From Notospermus geniculatus (lineage: Eukaryota > Nemertea > Pilidiophora > Heteronemertea > Lineidae), in the NCBI GenBank assembly GCA_002633025.1, contig NMRB01000892.1, forward strand, positions 118,218-182,217: DNA of 64,000 nucleotides. The letters are read 5' to 3'. Position 1 is the stretch's first letter; each line of letters begins with the position of its first letter. The notes below the pieces were generated by a model. That model made no database searches. It was given only the letters and a program-made list of their open reading frames with translations, and was not told the DNA's origin. A program made the position numbers and the translations under genes. This document shows positions 35,479 through 46,467 of the stretch, piece after piece.

Positions 35479-35746
35479 TTTCCTCTTCTTGTGAAGGCCT
35501 AATGGTAGTTCTTAATAAATGCCTGGAAACTTATCTGAAAGAAAAGGGAAAATGTTTCCTTAACCGTAAGCCTCTATCAGGGGGCCTAGGTGGGTCTTTT
35601 CTCAGTAAAATGGAACTCAGATTTTATAATACAAACTGACATAATTACCCCTAGGCTAATAGTTCCGGTAACCATATCGCCCAGGCATTGGTCGATATGA
35701 TCTGATGGCTATTGCCTAGGTGTGCGTGTGCTATCAAAAATATATA

Positions 35747-35923
35747 CAGTCAACGTCGCATATAACGTACTGATTGGGACCTGCAATTTTTGTCCGTTAT
35801 ATGCAAAGTCTGTTATATGCATATATGGCCAATGCATTGTAAAACAGGGCCGGGACTTCCAGTTTCAGTACGTTATAGGCGATTGTCCGGTATATGCAAG
35901 GCCGTTATATGCGACGTTGACTG
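35747..35923. mobile_element. pogo/mariner-like MITE with TA duplication
   Basis: Ends CAGTCAACGTCGCATATAAC and its complement form 21-bp inverted repeats. TA flanks both sides (35745-35746, 35924-35925). The 177-bp interior repeats GTTATATGC words. It lies 270 bp upstream of the ANKZF1 start. Confidence 0.85.
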
Positions 35924-36201
35924 TAATACATGTAACTGTATAAGCAAGCGATATTTTTGGTGCTCGGCCTATGTCGTGTAGGCGTAGATGTCAGTTTTGG
36001 CCTAACAGCAAAAGAACAGCAGCAGAGCCTCAGCAGTTAGGCCTACTGTGACGACCACCCTACCCTGCCTAGGTCTACCGGTTGGCCTAACAATAAAACA
36101 TAGCCTAGGCCTAGGCTAAGCCTTAGTAAAACAAATGTAGGCCTGGGCTAGTCATGCTAGTGCGCAATCCCCAGAGTCATGCCTGGGGGGGGGGGGGGGG
36201 G

Positions 36202-36464
36202 NNNNNNNNNNNNNNNNNNNNNNNNNNNNNNNNNNNNNNNNNNNNNNNNNNNNNNNNNNNNNNNNNNNNNNNNNNNNNNNNNNNNNNNNNNNNNNNNNNN
36301 NNNNNNNNNNNNNNNNNNNNNNNNNNNNNNNNNNNNNNNNNNNNNNNNNNNNNNNNNNNNNNNNNNNNNNNNNNNNNNNNNNNNNNNNNNNNNNNNNNNN
36401 NNNNNNNNNNNNNNNNNNNNNNNNNNNNNNNNNNNNNNNNNNNNNNNNNNNNNNNNNNNNNNNN
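36202..36464. other. Assembly gap (263 N)
   Basis: Unresolved bases preceded by a run of 17 G and followed by a C-rich run. ORFs spanning it are artefacts. Confidence 0.99.
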
Positions 36465-36889
36465 CCCCCCCCCCCACCCCCCACCCAATGCACGACCATG
36501 ACGACCCACCGGCACCGACCCAGCCAACCGCGCACCGCGTCCGGTCCGTGGCCAAAAAGTCGCCAGGAGTCTATCTCAGAATCAGCTTCCTCTTTGTTAG
36601 TTGACACGTGTCACGCACTGAACTCACCAATCCCATCTAAACTGACCGAATCAAATGATTAGCAAAGCAATTGAGCATTTTATGACAGAAAAATTGCACC
36701 AGCTGTCGAAATCAGCCAGACAGTTCCCATCTTTGCCGTCTACGGCGCTCCGATGTCGGAGCGCCGCATGCGGCAACGATTGGAACTAATACAATGGTTC
36801 TACTGACCAACAATAGATGGCGCTGAAAAATTTTTGGAAATTCTGTTAGACTGGTTCTCTGTCTTCGTGTACCCTGGTCCCCTTCCTTT

Positions 36890-37190
36890 ATGATCCGCTA
36901 ACCCATTGATCACTTACTGGTCCTTCAGCCCATTGATCACTTACTGATCCTTCAACCAATTGATCACTAACCCATTGATCGCTTACTGATCCATTGATCA
37001 CTTATTGATCCCTTACTATTGATCCTCTAACCCATTGATCACTTACTTATCCTCTAACCCATTGATCACCTACTGATCCTCTAACCCATTGATCACTTAT
37101 TGTTCCTTTGATCCATTGCACACTTATCGATCATTGATCATCACTTAGGTCAATCCATTGCAAACTTATCGATCATCACTTTAAGTGATA
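36890..37190. repeat. GATCA tandem repeat array
   Basis: About ten imperfect copies of a roughly 27-bp unit CCCATTGATCACTTACTGAT plus CCTCTAA. Copies vary in length and degrade towards the right end. Confidence 0.85.
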
Positions 37191-37459
37191 GAGTTTAATT
37201 CAAGTATCCCTCTGATCCTCGAATGCGATGGTGAATTTTCATTCTATATAATCCGACAAATATTAATCTGAAGAATTTCATGGGCACGTGCAAAATACGT
37301 TTGTGTTAGTTGGAACGTTAGCCGCTAGGACGTCGACCTACTTTAGCGTGTTCGTTTGTGACAGCGCGGTTAGATTGGTACCCGATCCTCCGTTGGTGGC
37401 GCTGGCGGGCTGGATTTTATATTTATAGACCGGGACCAGTCTACAGCGCGGTGCGATTG

Positions 37460-38266
37460 CATTTTGGTTCCCGAAGCTACCGCTAGAGAGTGCTGTCAAA
37501 TGGTAGCTTCGGTAACGGCCGCCATTTTGGCCGGCAGAAAACTGACGGCGCTACGTCATTGCCGCGAAAACTGGATCACATGATCATCCACGGGTATGGA
37601 TTTTTGAGTAACGGTCGATGATCATGTGATCCAGTTTTCGCGGCAATGACGTAGCGCCGTCAGTTTTCTGCCGGCCAAAATGGCGGCCGTTACCGAAGTA
37701 GTCTCGTGCCACCAGACTCTGCAATTTTCAATTTTAGAGTCTGGTCCGGATGGTACCTTTTTCTTGTAAAATCCATCATGGCGGACAATCTACCGCCGAT
37801 GACGTAGAACACAATGCACAATCAAAGCAAAAAGCATTCAGCGTGCGAGTAAAACTGCAGTATTTGTACCCCTTGCTGTTAGGCCTACTGTACTTTTTAT
37901 AGCATAATTCCCTCCCCAATCGAAAAAATATAAATATACTTGCCTGAAATTCCAATGAAAGACACTATAAATTGACTTGACAACACAAATTGAGGCGATT
38001 CACCTCACTAATTTTCACGCTTCAAGTTCTCTGGGCACCGCCATTACTCCCCTGCAGCCTACGTCACCAAATTTTGAAACTAGCCAATCAGCGAAGCTGA
38101 CCTCATTTCAGATCATCGAAATGAGGTCGATCAATGAGAATTGCGTTCCGTGCCAGACCCTCGGTCTAACGACCTCGGAGTATGACCGAGGGGCTGGTTG
38201 CGCGAGACTATTACCGAAGCTACCATTTGACAGCACACTCTAGCGGTAGCTTCGGGAACCAAAATG
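37460..38266. mobile_element. Mutator-like non-autonomous element with 10-bp target duplication
   Basis: Long inverted ends start CATTTTGGTTCCCGAAGCTA and continue for at least 55 bp. The 10-bp GGTGCGATTG is present immediately outside both ends (37450-37459, 38267-38276). Long TIRs plus a 9-11 bp duplication are the Mutator pattern. A palindrome (37507-37698) is nested in the left arm. No transposase ORF. Confidence 0.78.
37507..37698. repeat. 192-bp palindrome nested in the Mutator-like element
   Basis: Arms of about 85 bp (CTTCGGTAACGGCCGCCATT, then GCCGTCAGTTTTCTGCC on the mirrored arm) surround a loop flanked by TGATCAT. The left TIR of the outer element resumes after it (TAGTCTCG-GCC-ACCAG on both arms). 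Confidence 0.8.
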
Positions 38267-38276
38267 GGTGCGATTG

Positions 38277-39190
38277 TTCCTAGCACAGGGTGCCCGGCCT
38301 CTTTTCCCAAATACTGGATGATCCGCCCCTGGACGTTGCGTATGTTGGATGAGCAAGATCCTGCTGTGACAATGAGGCAGAGTGGCAAAGCCAGGTCTGT
38401 GTGATTTTTAATAAAAGTGCGATTTTGGTACGGCCCTGGCGGAGACTGTCGTAGACCTGGCCCCGCGTGTGATCAAGTGCAACAGAAATCGAAACGAATC
38501 CCTCAGACATACAAGACCCGAAGAAATAAATGACACTATTCATTTAAAGGGAAAAAATTAATATATGGACTTGATCATTTTTTGGCTTAACAAATCTAGG
38601 CCTACGTCCATGCACCTTGCTCTCATTCTGAGCATCTACCAAAAGCGTGGCCTGCAGCCCCGACGGTATGCAAAATTTTGAAATGTGGCACAAGGAGCCA
38701 CAGCCAGCTGTGGATAAAAAGGTTGGATATGTCCTGTGTGAATCCTCCTTGCTTGTGCGGCGGATGATAAGATATACTGACGGTCTTCCTCTGTCACAAC
38801 TGATTTCTTGTCCTTGCCTTGGCCTTCTCTTGCTTTTTGCTTGAGATCTGAATCTGGAAAAGGCCGAGATTTTGATGCCCAGTGTGTTCCAAACAATGGG
38901 AGTCACAGAGAAATGGCCACACTGAAAAACATTACACCCGGGTCATGAAAAAAAGCTGCGTCGGTGAGCATCAAGTCGAAGATTTAGACGGCGTCGATCT
39001 GACGCAGATTCTATGCTTAATTTAAAAGGCTTAGAAAATAATTTTCAGATACAACCTCGCCAACATATGGGAAACCATGCAAAGTGAAAAGAATGCATAA
39101 CTGGCTTCTTCACACGCGACGTGTCAGCCACACATTTGCGGGAAAACTCAAAATGCGGTAGGGGTGTTTTTAAAGTCGACTGACCCAACG
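38277..39190. other. Downstream of coiled-coil gene; no gene recognised
   Basis: A hAT-like terminus CTGGATGATCCGCCCCTG sits at about 38316-38333. A minus-strand ORF around 38640-38900 (EGQGKDKKSVVTEEDRQYIL) looks locally protein-like but has no identifiable family or exon partners. Confidence 0.4.
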
Positions 39191-40873
39191 TCATTCAGCA
39201 GCGTCACTCTGTTTTAAAAAAACACCCCTGCAGCAAATGCGCTTGGCATACCCTTTCCAGTCAAACGTACCGTTTTTCGCCGTCTCGGCTTCCGAATGCC
39301 TGACGTCCGACCCAGGATTCCTCGCTTGGCGATCTTCACCTGTACCCAACGACCTTGACTGTCGCACCTTCTCCTTCGACATGTTGTCAAACTTTTGAAG
39401 ACTTTCCGATGGGTCGTCGGCCAAACTTAGCGCACTTAATGCCATTGCCAGTCCGCTGTCTTCAGAACTTGACAGCGCGTGCCGGGATCCGCTGGTGGCT
39501 TCAGAGGCTGGGACCGTCTCCTTGGTGCTTGACAGATGAGGGAGGATTTCCACGACACGTCTAAGTACGTCACTTGTCGATAGAGCACAGCACCCTCCGT
39601 CTCCAATCGTCTCCTCCAAACATGATATCTCCGCGAACACTTGCTTTTCAATCGCCTCAAAAAGTAAATTATCTTTGATGACGCCAGAAACAGCATCTTC
39701 AAAACTCTCAACCTCGTCACCACAGCATTCTTCACAACGGTGTTCGAGCTTTGTTTTCATGTCTCCATCCAGTGGCAAATGCGCACGCACCAACCTCAGG
39801 ACATCCATGTTTCGTCGCTGTTTCAGCTGCAAGACCAACGCAACTATCTTCTTTAAACCTTCTTTCAGTGACCCAATTTCTACTCTGAGTTCTTGGTTCT
39901 TTTTTGACCTGTATGTCCTGTCGTTGTCCCAAGTGTCCAAAACTTCTCCTAATGTAAGACACCGCTCCTTTAATTTATGCGTTCTCTTGGCGACGTCAGC
40001 CTCCAATTTGGACACCATCCGTCCCTGCTCCTCCATCGTCCGTTTGCATTCGTCAATGCGCTGATTCAAGTCATTTCGCTGGTTTAGAACGATTTCCAAA
40101 TCTGACTTGTAGCCATTTACAGATTTTTTATAGCCGTTCCTTTCCTCTGCCCACGCCGCATTGTTTTCTTCCAGTGTCTTTTTCAATCCTTCTAACCCGG
40201 CCTTCAACTCCACCACCAACGATTCCGATTGCGCATTCTCCGCTTGCGTCACTTCCGACGACGTCTGCCGATTGTCTTCGATGGTCTTCACCAGATCAGC
40301 TTTCTCTGCCAAAAGTTCTTCATTGTAATCTTTCTGAGCGGCGTTATCTGACATCAGTTGCCGAATCATGGCAGTTTGGGTGAATATCTCTTCATCTTTC
40401 AAGGCCATGCTTGTTTCCAAATCAACGAATCTCTCGGTCAAGGAGAGGATCGTTTTCTCCAGCTTCTCGCGACTGGCGGTGCCAATCGCGAGTTGATCTG
40501 ATTTGTCCGAAAACACGCCAATGAGGTCCTGCAAACTAGCCTCAATTATTTTGATCTGTGCTTCATGCTGTTTTCTGATGCTACCCTTGCTTCTTGGCTT
40601 GAGTTTTTTAAAGAATTTTTTTCTGGGATCCTGCTTTGGTATCAAAAGTATCTCACTTTTTGCTTCATCTGAAAAAGAGACGCGTCGCGTATTATTCACG
40701 AAAGCGTCGGAAAACCAAATACGGGTGGAGGACCATCATCATCGCTTTCTCCCTCGCTTTTCACGGGAAGGAGATAACAGCGGCTTTTGCCCAGGCCTAT
40801 CGATAAATTGGCAAAGAAAGTTACTGAACATACCCATCATTTTTGTATCCGTGTTCGCAACTGCTTCGTCCAT
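39191..40873 (-). CDS. Unrecognised 505-residue coiled-coil protein
   Basis: I do not recognise the family. Two exons, 40834-40873 and 39191-40668, are joined by a GTATGT...TTTTTCAG intron in phase 1; almost the whole protein lies in the second. The spliced start MDEAVANTDTKMM is preferred over an in-exon Met at 40699 (MNNTRRVSFSDEAK), which would read through the intron. A basic N-terminus (KKFFKKLKPRSKGSIRK) precedes a long predicted coiled coil over roughly residues 45-260, rich in E/K/Q/L heptads. A region with CEECCGDE and GGCCALS then leads to a Ser-rich acidic low-complexity tail and a C-terminal KRICCRGVFLK. No membrane segment. Two GTTGC(C/T) half-sites just upstream resemble RFX X-box halves, so a ciliary or centrosomal role is possible but unproven. 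Confidence 0.76.
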
Positions 40874-40884
40874 CGTAAATGATG

Positions 40885-40920
40885 GTTGCCGTTTGGTTTC
40901 CCGCGTCGTGGTTGCTAAGC
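40885..40920 (-). promoter_or_regulatory. Two GTTGCY half-sites upstream of the coiled-coil gene
   Basis: GTTGCC at 40885-40890 and GTTGCTA at 40911-40917 lie 12-44 bp upstream of the start codon. RFX factors bind paired half-sites of this kind, but neither copy has a full consensus partner. Confidence 0.2.
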
Positions 40921-41127
40921 GATTCGTGACGTGATGAGCGCTATGTCGTCAAGAACATGACGTCATAGATAATGAACCCAAGCCGAGGAAAGCCTTGCAA
41001 GAACGGGAAAACGTGCCAGTTGTACACCAGCCGAATTCTTAATACTCATTATTTAATGCATTTTGGGGATTGCAATGGTGTTGAGGAAGCCTGAAATGTG
41101 TTTTACGCAGAAACGTCTGCAAAGACT

Positions 41128-41188
41128 AAGGCCTGCTTTCTGGCGCGTTTCCGTGCACGGAAACGCGCCAATAGAAAGCAGGCCTACG
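41128..41188. repeat. 61-bp hairpin
   Basis: AAGGCCTGCTTTCTGGCGCG and TTTCCG, then TGCA, then the complement with one small mismatch region. Between the coiled-coil gene and the CUB gene. Confidence 0.75.
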
Positions 41189-41517
41189 GGTCTCACTCGG
41201 CTGCGCAACTTCCGCGTGAGACTGTTGACCGATCACGGTCCCGCCTGTAGTCCCAAACCAACGAGTATTGTTCTCAGAGATGTCCCTTTTCATTTCTTTG
41301 GGCTTATGCCCAGATAATGTATGTGATTGGCTTCATCGCGAACAATGCCTTGTGGCCACAACAATCCTGCCACCAGGTACATCCGTCTTTAGCATGTTTA
41401 GTCCCGTTCGTAACAGTGATTGTAATGAGTTGATCAAAATCAAGTATTTTAGAAGTTTTTTTTAAATCTAAAGTAAGACAAAATTTAAAAAGATAATCGT
41501 CTTTTAACTTTAAAAGT

Positions 41518-44500
41518 CTATTTTTCTTGCTCATAAGCCAATCTTGCTTCGAAGTCTGAGAACTGCGCATCGAGCAGGTCGGGGTAGGCCTTTGCAGCAT
41601 CTGTTTCATCCGCTTTGACGGCATCTGTTAGGACAACACGCAGATGGGAGAGTTTATTGTGGTCAGCCTCTTTTCGATAGCAGTGGAAGAACCATGGACT
41701 GACGCAAACGTACGAGAACCCGATCAGGATGAGGATGCCGCCGATGGTGATGTACGTGTAGAGAATAATGGACAGGAATGTCCCAGTGTCTTTGCTGTTC
41801 ATCGGCTGACAACCCGCCTGGAAATGAAAGAATAGTCGTCACGGTTACTGCATTCCAAAAGTCACAGATCTCCTGTCGCTATGTGACGTCATCAGATCAT
41901 CTGGGTTAAAAGGTGCTCCTCCATTTTTTGAGAGTTGGCTATGGGCAACTCAGCTGTAGAAATCAATATCGGCAGTCGTTGTGTCATGGACCAAGGCGTG
42001 AGCCCGCGTAAGGAAATGAACAAAATGGTGAATTGTCCATTGATAGCCACCTCACGCGAGAAATCTCTCTCTCACGTGGAACAGCGCCATCACACTGAGG
42101 ACACCATTTTCAGCGACGGATTTGCAGAACAGCTAAAGGGGCTTAAAGTGCTTTTCAGAATGTCCAGTCATAGTTGCATTCACTTTACAGGTCGACATTG
42201 CGTCCTGAAGCAACTCGCGGCAACTAAGCTTTCCGGCGATGGAAGCAACTCGGAGTGACTGAGCAGTTGCCGATTTTGTCGAGTCTGTCACGCTCCCTCG
42301 CTGGAGTTGCTCCCTCGACAGAACCACTATTCCCTCGTGAGAATTCCCTCGATGGAATCGACTCATTTTATCAATGGCTCTCAGATGGCGCTCGTGTTTC
42401 TACCTCGCTCGTGTTTTAAATGCATCCAGCAGCAGCAACACGTGTTACGCTTGCTGCTACCGGTACAGGTGTATAATGAAATCTAATGTTCCCGATAACA
42501 GAATGATGTCCGCTTCTTTTGTTCAGGGGACATCTCGTGACAGAAGTTCCTGTCTGTTAGTGTCCGCTTATTCCGTGAGAATCTTTTGTTGGGGGACATC
42601 TCATATCGGGGTACATTCTACTACACCAGTATATCAGTAGCCCTACCGCTATATTTCAGTCATTGAGTCAAGATGCTTCGAATCAGGTTAATGACGCTGT
42701 GTCTTGTTTGTGTGTGTTTTTTTTGCCTAGCGATGGCACTACAGAGAAATACAGTGAATTTTGGAGATTGACTTCTTGCTTATTATCATTTTGTGTGTCA
42801 GTTTTGTGCTATTCTGTATCTTGGCACTACAGAGAAAGATGATCAGGTTAATATCCTTAGTTATCAGGTTATTGTAGGCGCCTTACCCCCAAGTAAACAT
42901 CTCCTTTCTGGATGGAGATGCCCCTGTTTTTTTTCATTGATAACTTTCATGCGTCTAGTGGCTATTGCATGTAGGCTCAACAAGTAGCCTAGTAGTAGGC
43001 GTACATGATAGCTCACTAAGCAGAAAAGTCCTCACGGGATGGAAAAAAACACGAGCTAGGTTGAAACACGAGCGCCATCTGAGAGCCATTGACGAAATGA
43101 GTCGATTCCATCGAGGGAATTCTCACGAGGGAATAGTGGTTCTGTCGAGGGAGCAACTCCAGCGAGGGAGCGTGACAGAGTCGACCTGAGCCCGCTTGCG
43201 TGTCCGAGCAACTGCCGGATCCGCTAGTTGCCGCAAGTTTCTTCGAGTTGCCCATGTTATACCTTTCGGTGACTAGTTGTTGGAATGGACCGAGGGCATG
43301 GAAGACGCGCTGTCGACATGAGCGTGCTGTTCGAGGTAACTGCCGGAGTTTCTCTCATATCGCTGGAATGTCGACCTGCGCGTGGTGGTTTTCTGATCTG
43401 CGACGGATCCGTCAAGTTGCTTCAAGACGCAATGTCGACCTGTAAGCTCCAAGTCATGTCGCGGTTACCTTTTCTGTTTCGTCGGTTTTGTCCATGCACT
43501 GGGGTTCTCCATCACATATCAGTTGACCAGGAAGGCACCTAGAGACAAAAGAAGCAATCAACGTCCGAATTGGTCAAATTATCAGCATTTGCTGCGAGGT
43601 CACATGCGTGATTTTATGTAGAGGAGTCGAGTTGGATCCATCAGAAGTGAGGTTTCGCAAACCTGACGAAATACGAAGTACGAAATACGAAATTGGACTT
43701 CATTTCCATGTCGTAATGTATGTATTTCAGGAGATGGTGGGTACCACAAATATTGCCTGTTGCAAGAGCATCGATATGACGCAAGACCGACAGAGTTGCG
43801 GTGTATAGGCCTACTTTAGTACTCAAGATGCACCCAAACTCTCTCGGTCTTGCATAATATAAAGACGCTTTTGCCGCAGGCGATATTTGTGGTACCAACC
43901 ATCTCCAGAAATCCTTTAGATCATTGGAAATGAAGTAGAAATTCGTATTTTGTACTTCGTGTTTCGTCAGATTTGCGAAACCTCGCTAAAGACACCAACG
44001 TCTCGACGCTTTCGACGGATGGTAGTCTCGAGTGCAGTTCGGCTTATAATCGTCATTTCATGAACAACTATACTGACCGATTTATATCGCACAATAACTC
44101 CTCTTCCGTGCAGTTGAAATCAGTCGGTCGGTACTGAGTCCAGATGAGTTCGAACCCTAGATCTTGGTGGAGGGCGTCCGTCATGAATGTGATGCTGACA
44201 TTCGGCGTGACGCTGCTGTATGGCAGTGTCGGTGCTGAAAATTGACGCGCTTGGATCATGAGAAACTTTCCCGTTACAAATTTCCCGTGCGAAATCCTAT
44301 AATTGCACCGGGTGGTGAGGTAGTAGACCGGTGTAACCTTTTGTAATGTTCTCTAGATTTCAGTGTTTCCGCAAAGACAGCTCAAGAGACCGGGGCGCGA
44401 AAAAAACTCGTCACAATCCACTCTAATGAACTGAGAATGCCTCCCGTATGTCAGTGCCCGCATTAATTAATTAAAAAAAAAATGCTTGGCGGACACTCAA

Positions 44501-45282
44501 AAACAGAGAGAGATTCATTTAGCAGTGCCTCCCCCATTATCACGTTGCAGGAAAATCCGTCAATCTTTTGTTGGGAGGCATGCGCATTTGCAAACAACGC
44601 CGGGGGGGGGGGGCGCTTGTGTGCGCAATGCGTTTTCATCGTGCTTTTGCTTGAATTCCGTTTCCCAGTGTATAGAGAGGTTTGGGTCATTCCCGCCACC
44701 GTAAACTTACGATTTTCCTCGCAGTATACGGTTTTCATTGTTTTTCCGTTGACAGACTCGGAAAATGTGAGGGTGTCATTGCAAAAGCAGGGCAGATGAG
44801 GCAACACTCCCGAGGACGGAAGGGAACATGGGGATGATCGGAGGGAGAAATTTCCCGTAAAGAAAATGGTCACCAGATGACCTGGAAAGAGCGAATGTTA
44901 AAGGGACTATAAAAATATAAGTGTCAATGTGTTGCCAAACTCACTTTATGGTCTACAAAACAGGTCCTAAACAAGTTTAAAACAAGAAAAAATGAATAAA
45001 CTTTCATTTCTGTTTCGTACCTGGCTGTGCGTTTATGTGGATTGTACAGTTGGTATTTGGCCTGTACCGCCGAACTACCGCTGGGTAACCCCATTGAGAT
45101 TGAATCACGCCCGACAGATCCGTGGCGTTTTTCAGTCCATTTTGAAGACCATAACAATTGCTCGGTGGATTGTTCTGCATGTATAGTTCGCGCAGCAGCT
45201 TCCACCGACTGTATCCAAGGGTAGTCCCCACCAGGACTGAAATTAAAACAACAAAAGATATACCGGTATTTGAAGTTAACAT
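41518..45282 (-). CDS. Single-pass membrane protein with one CUB domain
   Basis: Predicted surface protein; orthology not recognised. Exons 45021-45282, 44711-44881, 44074-44234 and 41518-41817 join in phase to 297 residues. Order: signal peptide (GISFVVLISVLVGTTLG), a short spacer, and a CUB-type fold spread over three exons (NCTIHINAQPG; VTIFFTGNFSL; CNDTLTFSESVNGK; VYCEEN; PYSSVTPNVSITFMTDALHQ; LGFELIWTQY). Then come a short Cys-containing stem (CTEEELLCD, AGCQP), a membrane segment (FLSIILYTYITIGGILILIGFSYV) and a 50-residue acidic cytosolic tail ending ARLAYEQEK. The exon-3 donor (GTATAG) is weak, and further small exons could hide in the 2.2-kb intron 3, which is filled by two foldback elements. 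The start is the Met of the signal peptide; an upstream in-frame Met at 45390 is less likely. Confidence 0.76.
42188..43442. mobile_element. 1.25-kb composite foldback element
   Basis: The outer 27-bp match ACAGGTCGACATTGCGTC is mirrored at 43416-43442. Inner arms of about 145 bp (42274-42419 against 43040-43187) are about 95 percent identical and carry spaced CCCTCG words. A 620-bp unique centre lies between them. No transposase. In CUB-gene intron 3. Confidence 0.78.
43647..43986. repeat. 340-bp foldback element
   Basis: G(T/C)GAGGTTTCGCAAA, GACGAAA-ACGAAGTAC and GGAGATGGT-GGTACCACA on the left are mirrored on the right. Arms of about 110 bp are moderately diverged. In CUB-gene intron 3, beside the 1.25-kb foldback. 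Confidence 0.75.
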
Positions 45283-46467
45283 TTCGTCAGACCGCCGCCT
45301 ATCAACACAAGTGTCGTTAAGGGCATGACGTATGCGTGACGTCTTACTTATGACGTCATGGTATCGACTGATTCCGGAGCTCGTTGGCAAAATAAAAACT
45401 CCTCACTCAACAAATCATGGACCTCTTGTTGCGGAGCTTGTCGCGTAGATCTGGACTATAAAGTGTTGTTACACACGACACCTACTTGTCAAGGCCAACA
45501 CGTTTGTTCAGTTAGGTACTAATCAGCGATTTTTTTTCTGAAACGCCCTGTATTAGGAAACTAACTGCACTGAATACCTATAGGTGGCGCTGAATGAACA
45601 AATCGCACACGCTGATTGGCTGCCCATTTCAAAACCGCTGCTGGCCGGGAAGTGTGATTTAGAGAAATGTCTTAATTTCATCGTTTAATGTACCAAATAA
45701 CCAATAATTACGCAAAACTTTACTGTAAGTATGCATCTCTGTTATTGTAGAATATAATCATTTCGAAATTATCTCTCTCTTTTCGCTGCGGCGGTAGGAA
45801 AACTGTCCGAACGGCGTCCCATTGTCCGGGGGCGAGCGCAGTCTGTGCAGAGATGCACAGTATAGATCCATGCAAAAAGTAGGGAACAACGTTTACGAGA
45901 ATTTGACCACACATGCCCTTTTTAACTCATTGCTGTCGCCAGGTTCCTGGTCACTCCCACTAATTAAACATACCAGTGGATAGCTTAGAACCTTGGGATC
46001 ATGACGGTCATAAAACTTGGGAATCCATAACTGCTCAATGGAACACTCGCTTCGGAAATCTAAAAGTTTGACTTGAAAAAGTTTACAAAACCCACGTGGG
46101 ACGTCAGTGACGTCGTCGACGTACAGGAGAAAGCATGGGCGCTGGCCGCGTCAACACTGACGTGACGCTGCGCCTTGACTGCGTTTGGCCTGAAGACGTT
46201 GTTCCCAATCAACTGCAACGATCTATAGTAGGCGTGCACTGCATGCAGTAGGCCTTGCATAGGAGTAGCCGCCTAGGCCTAGGCCTACTGGATGAGTGCG
46301 AGCATGCAGTGACAGAATAAGAAGGATTAGTAGAAGGGTGAGGTTATAAGTTCGCTCAGGTCGGCCCTATCATTGTTACATCATGTTTAATTGTTTTTAT
46401 TGTTATGTATGGAGAAACCCATTCTGATACTCTCTCTTACATTTATTTGCTTTCAGCAGGATTGAAA
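45283..46467. other. Divergent promoter region, CUB gene and RACGAP1
   Basis: No coding exon recognised. RACGAP1's 5' untranslated leader ends at an acceptor near 46456, so its first exon lies upstream in this interval. TAGGCCTA copies at 46270-46290. Confidence 0.45.

Noticed and set aside
36152-36607. Several ORFs spanning the N gap
   Set aside because: They consist mainly of undefined residues between a Gly/Pro run made by the G and C homopolymers.
38544-38906. 120-codon and 86-codon overlapping minus-strand ORFs
   Set aside because: Two frames compete, no family match recognised, lies in transposon-rich DNA downstream of the coiled-coil gene.
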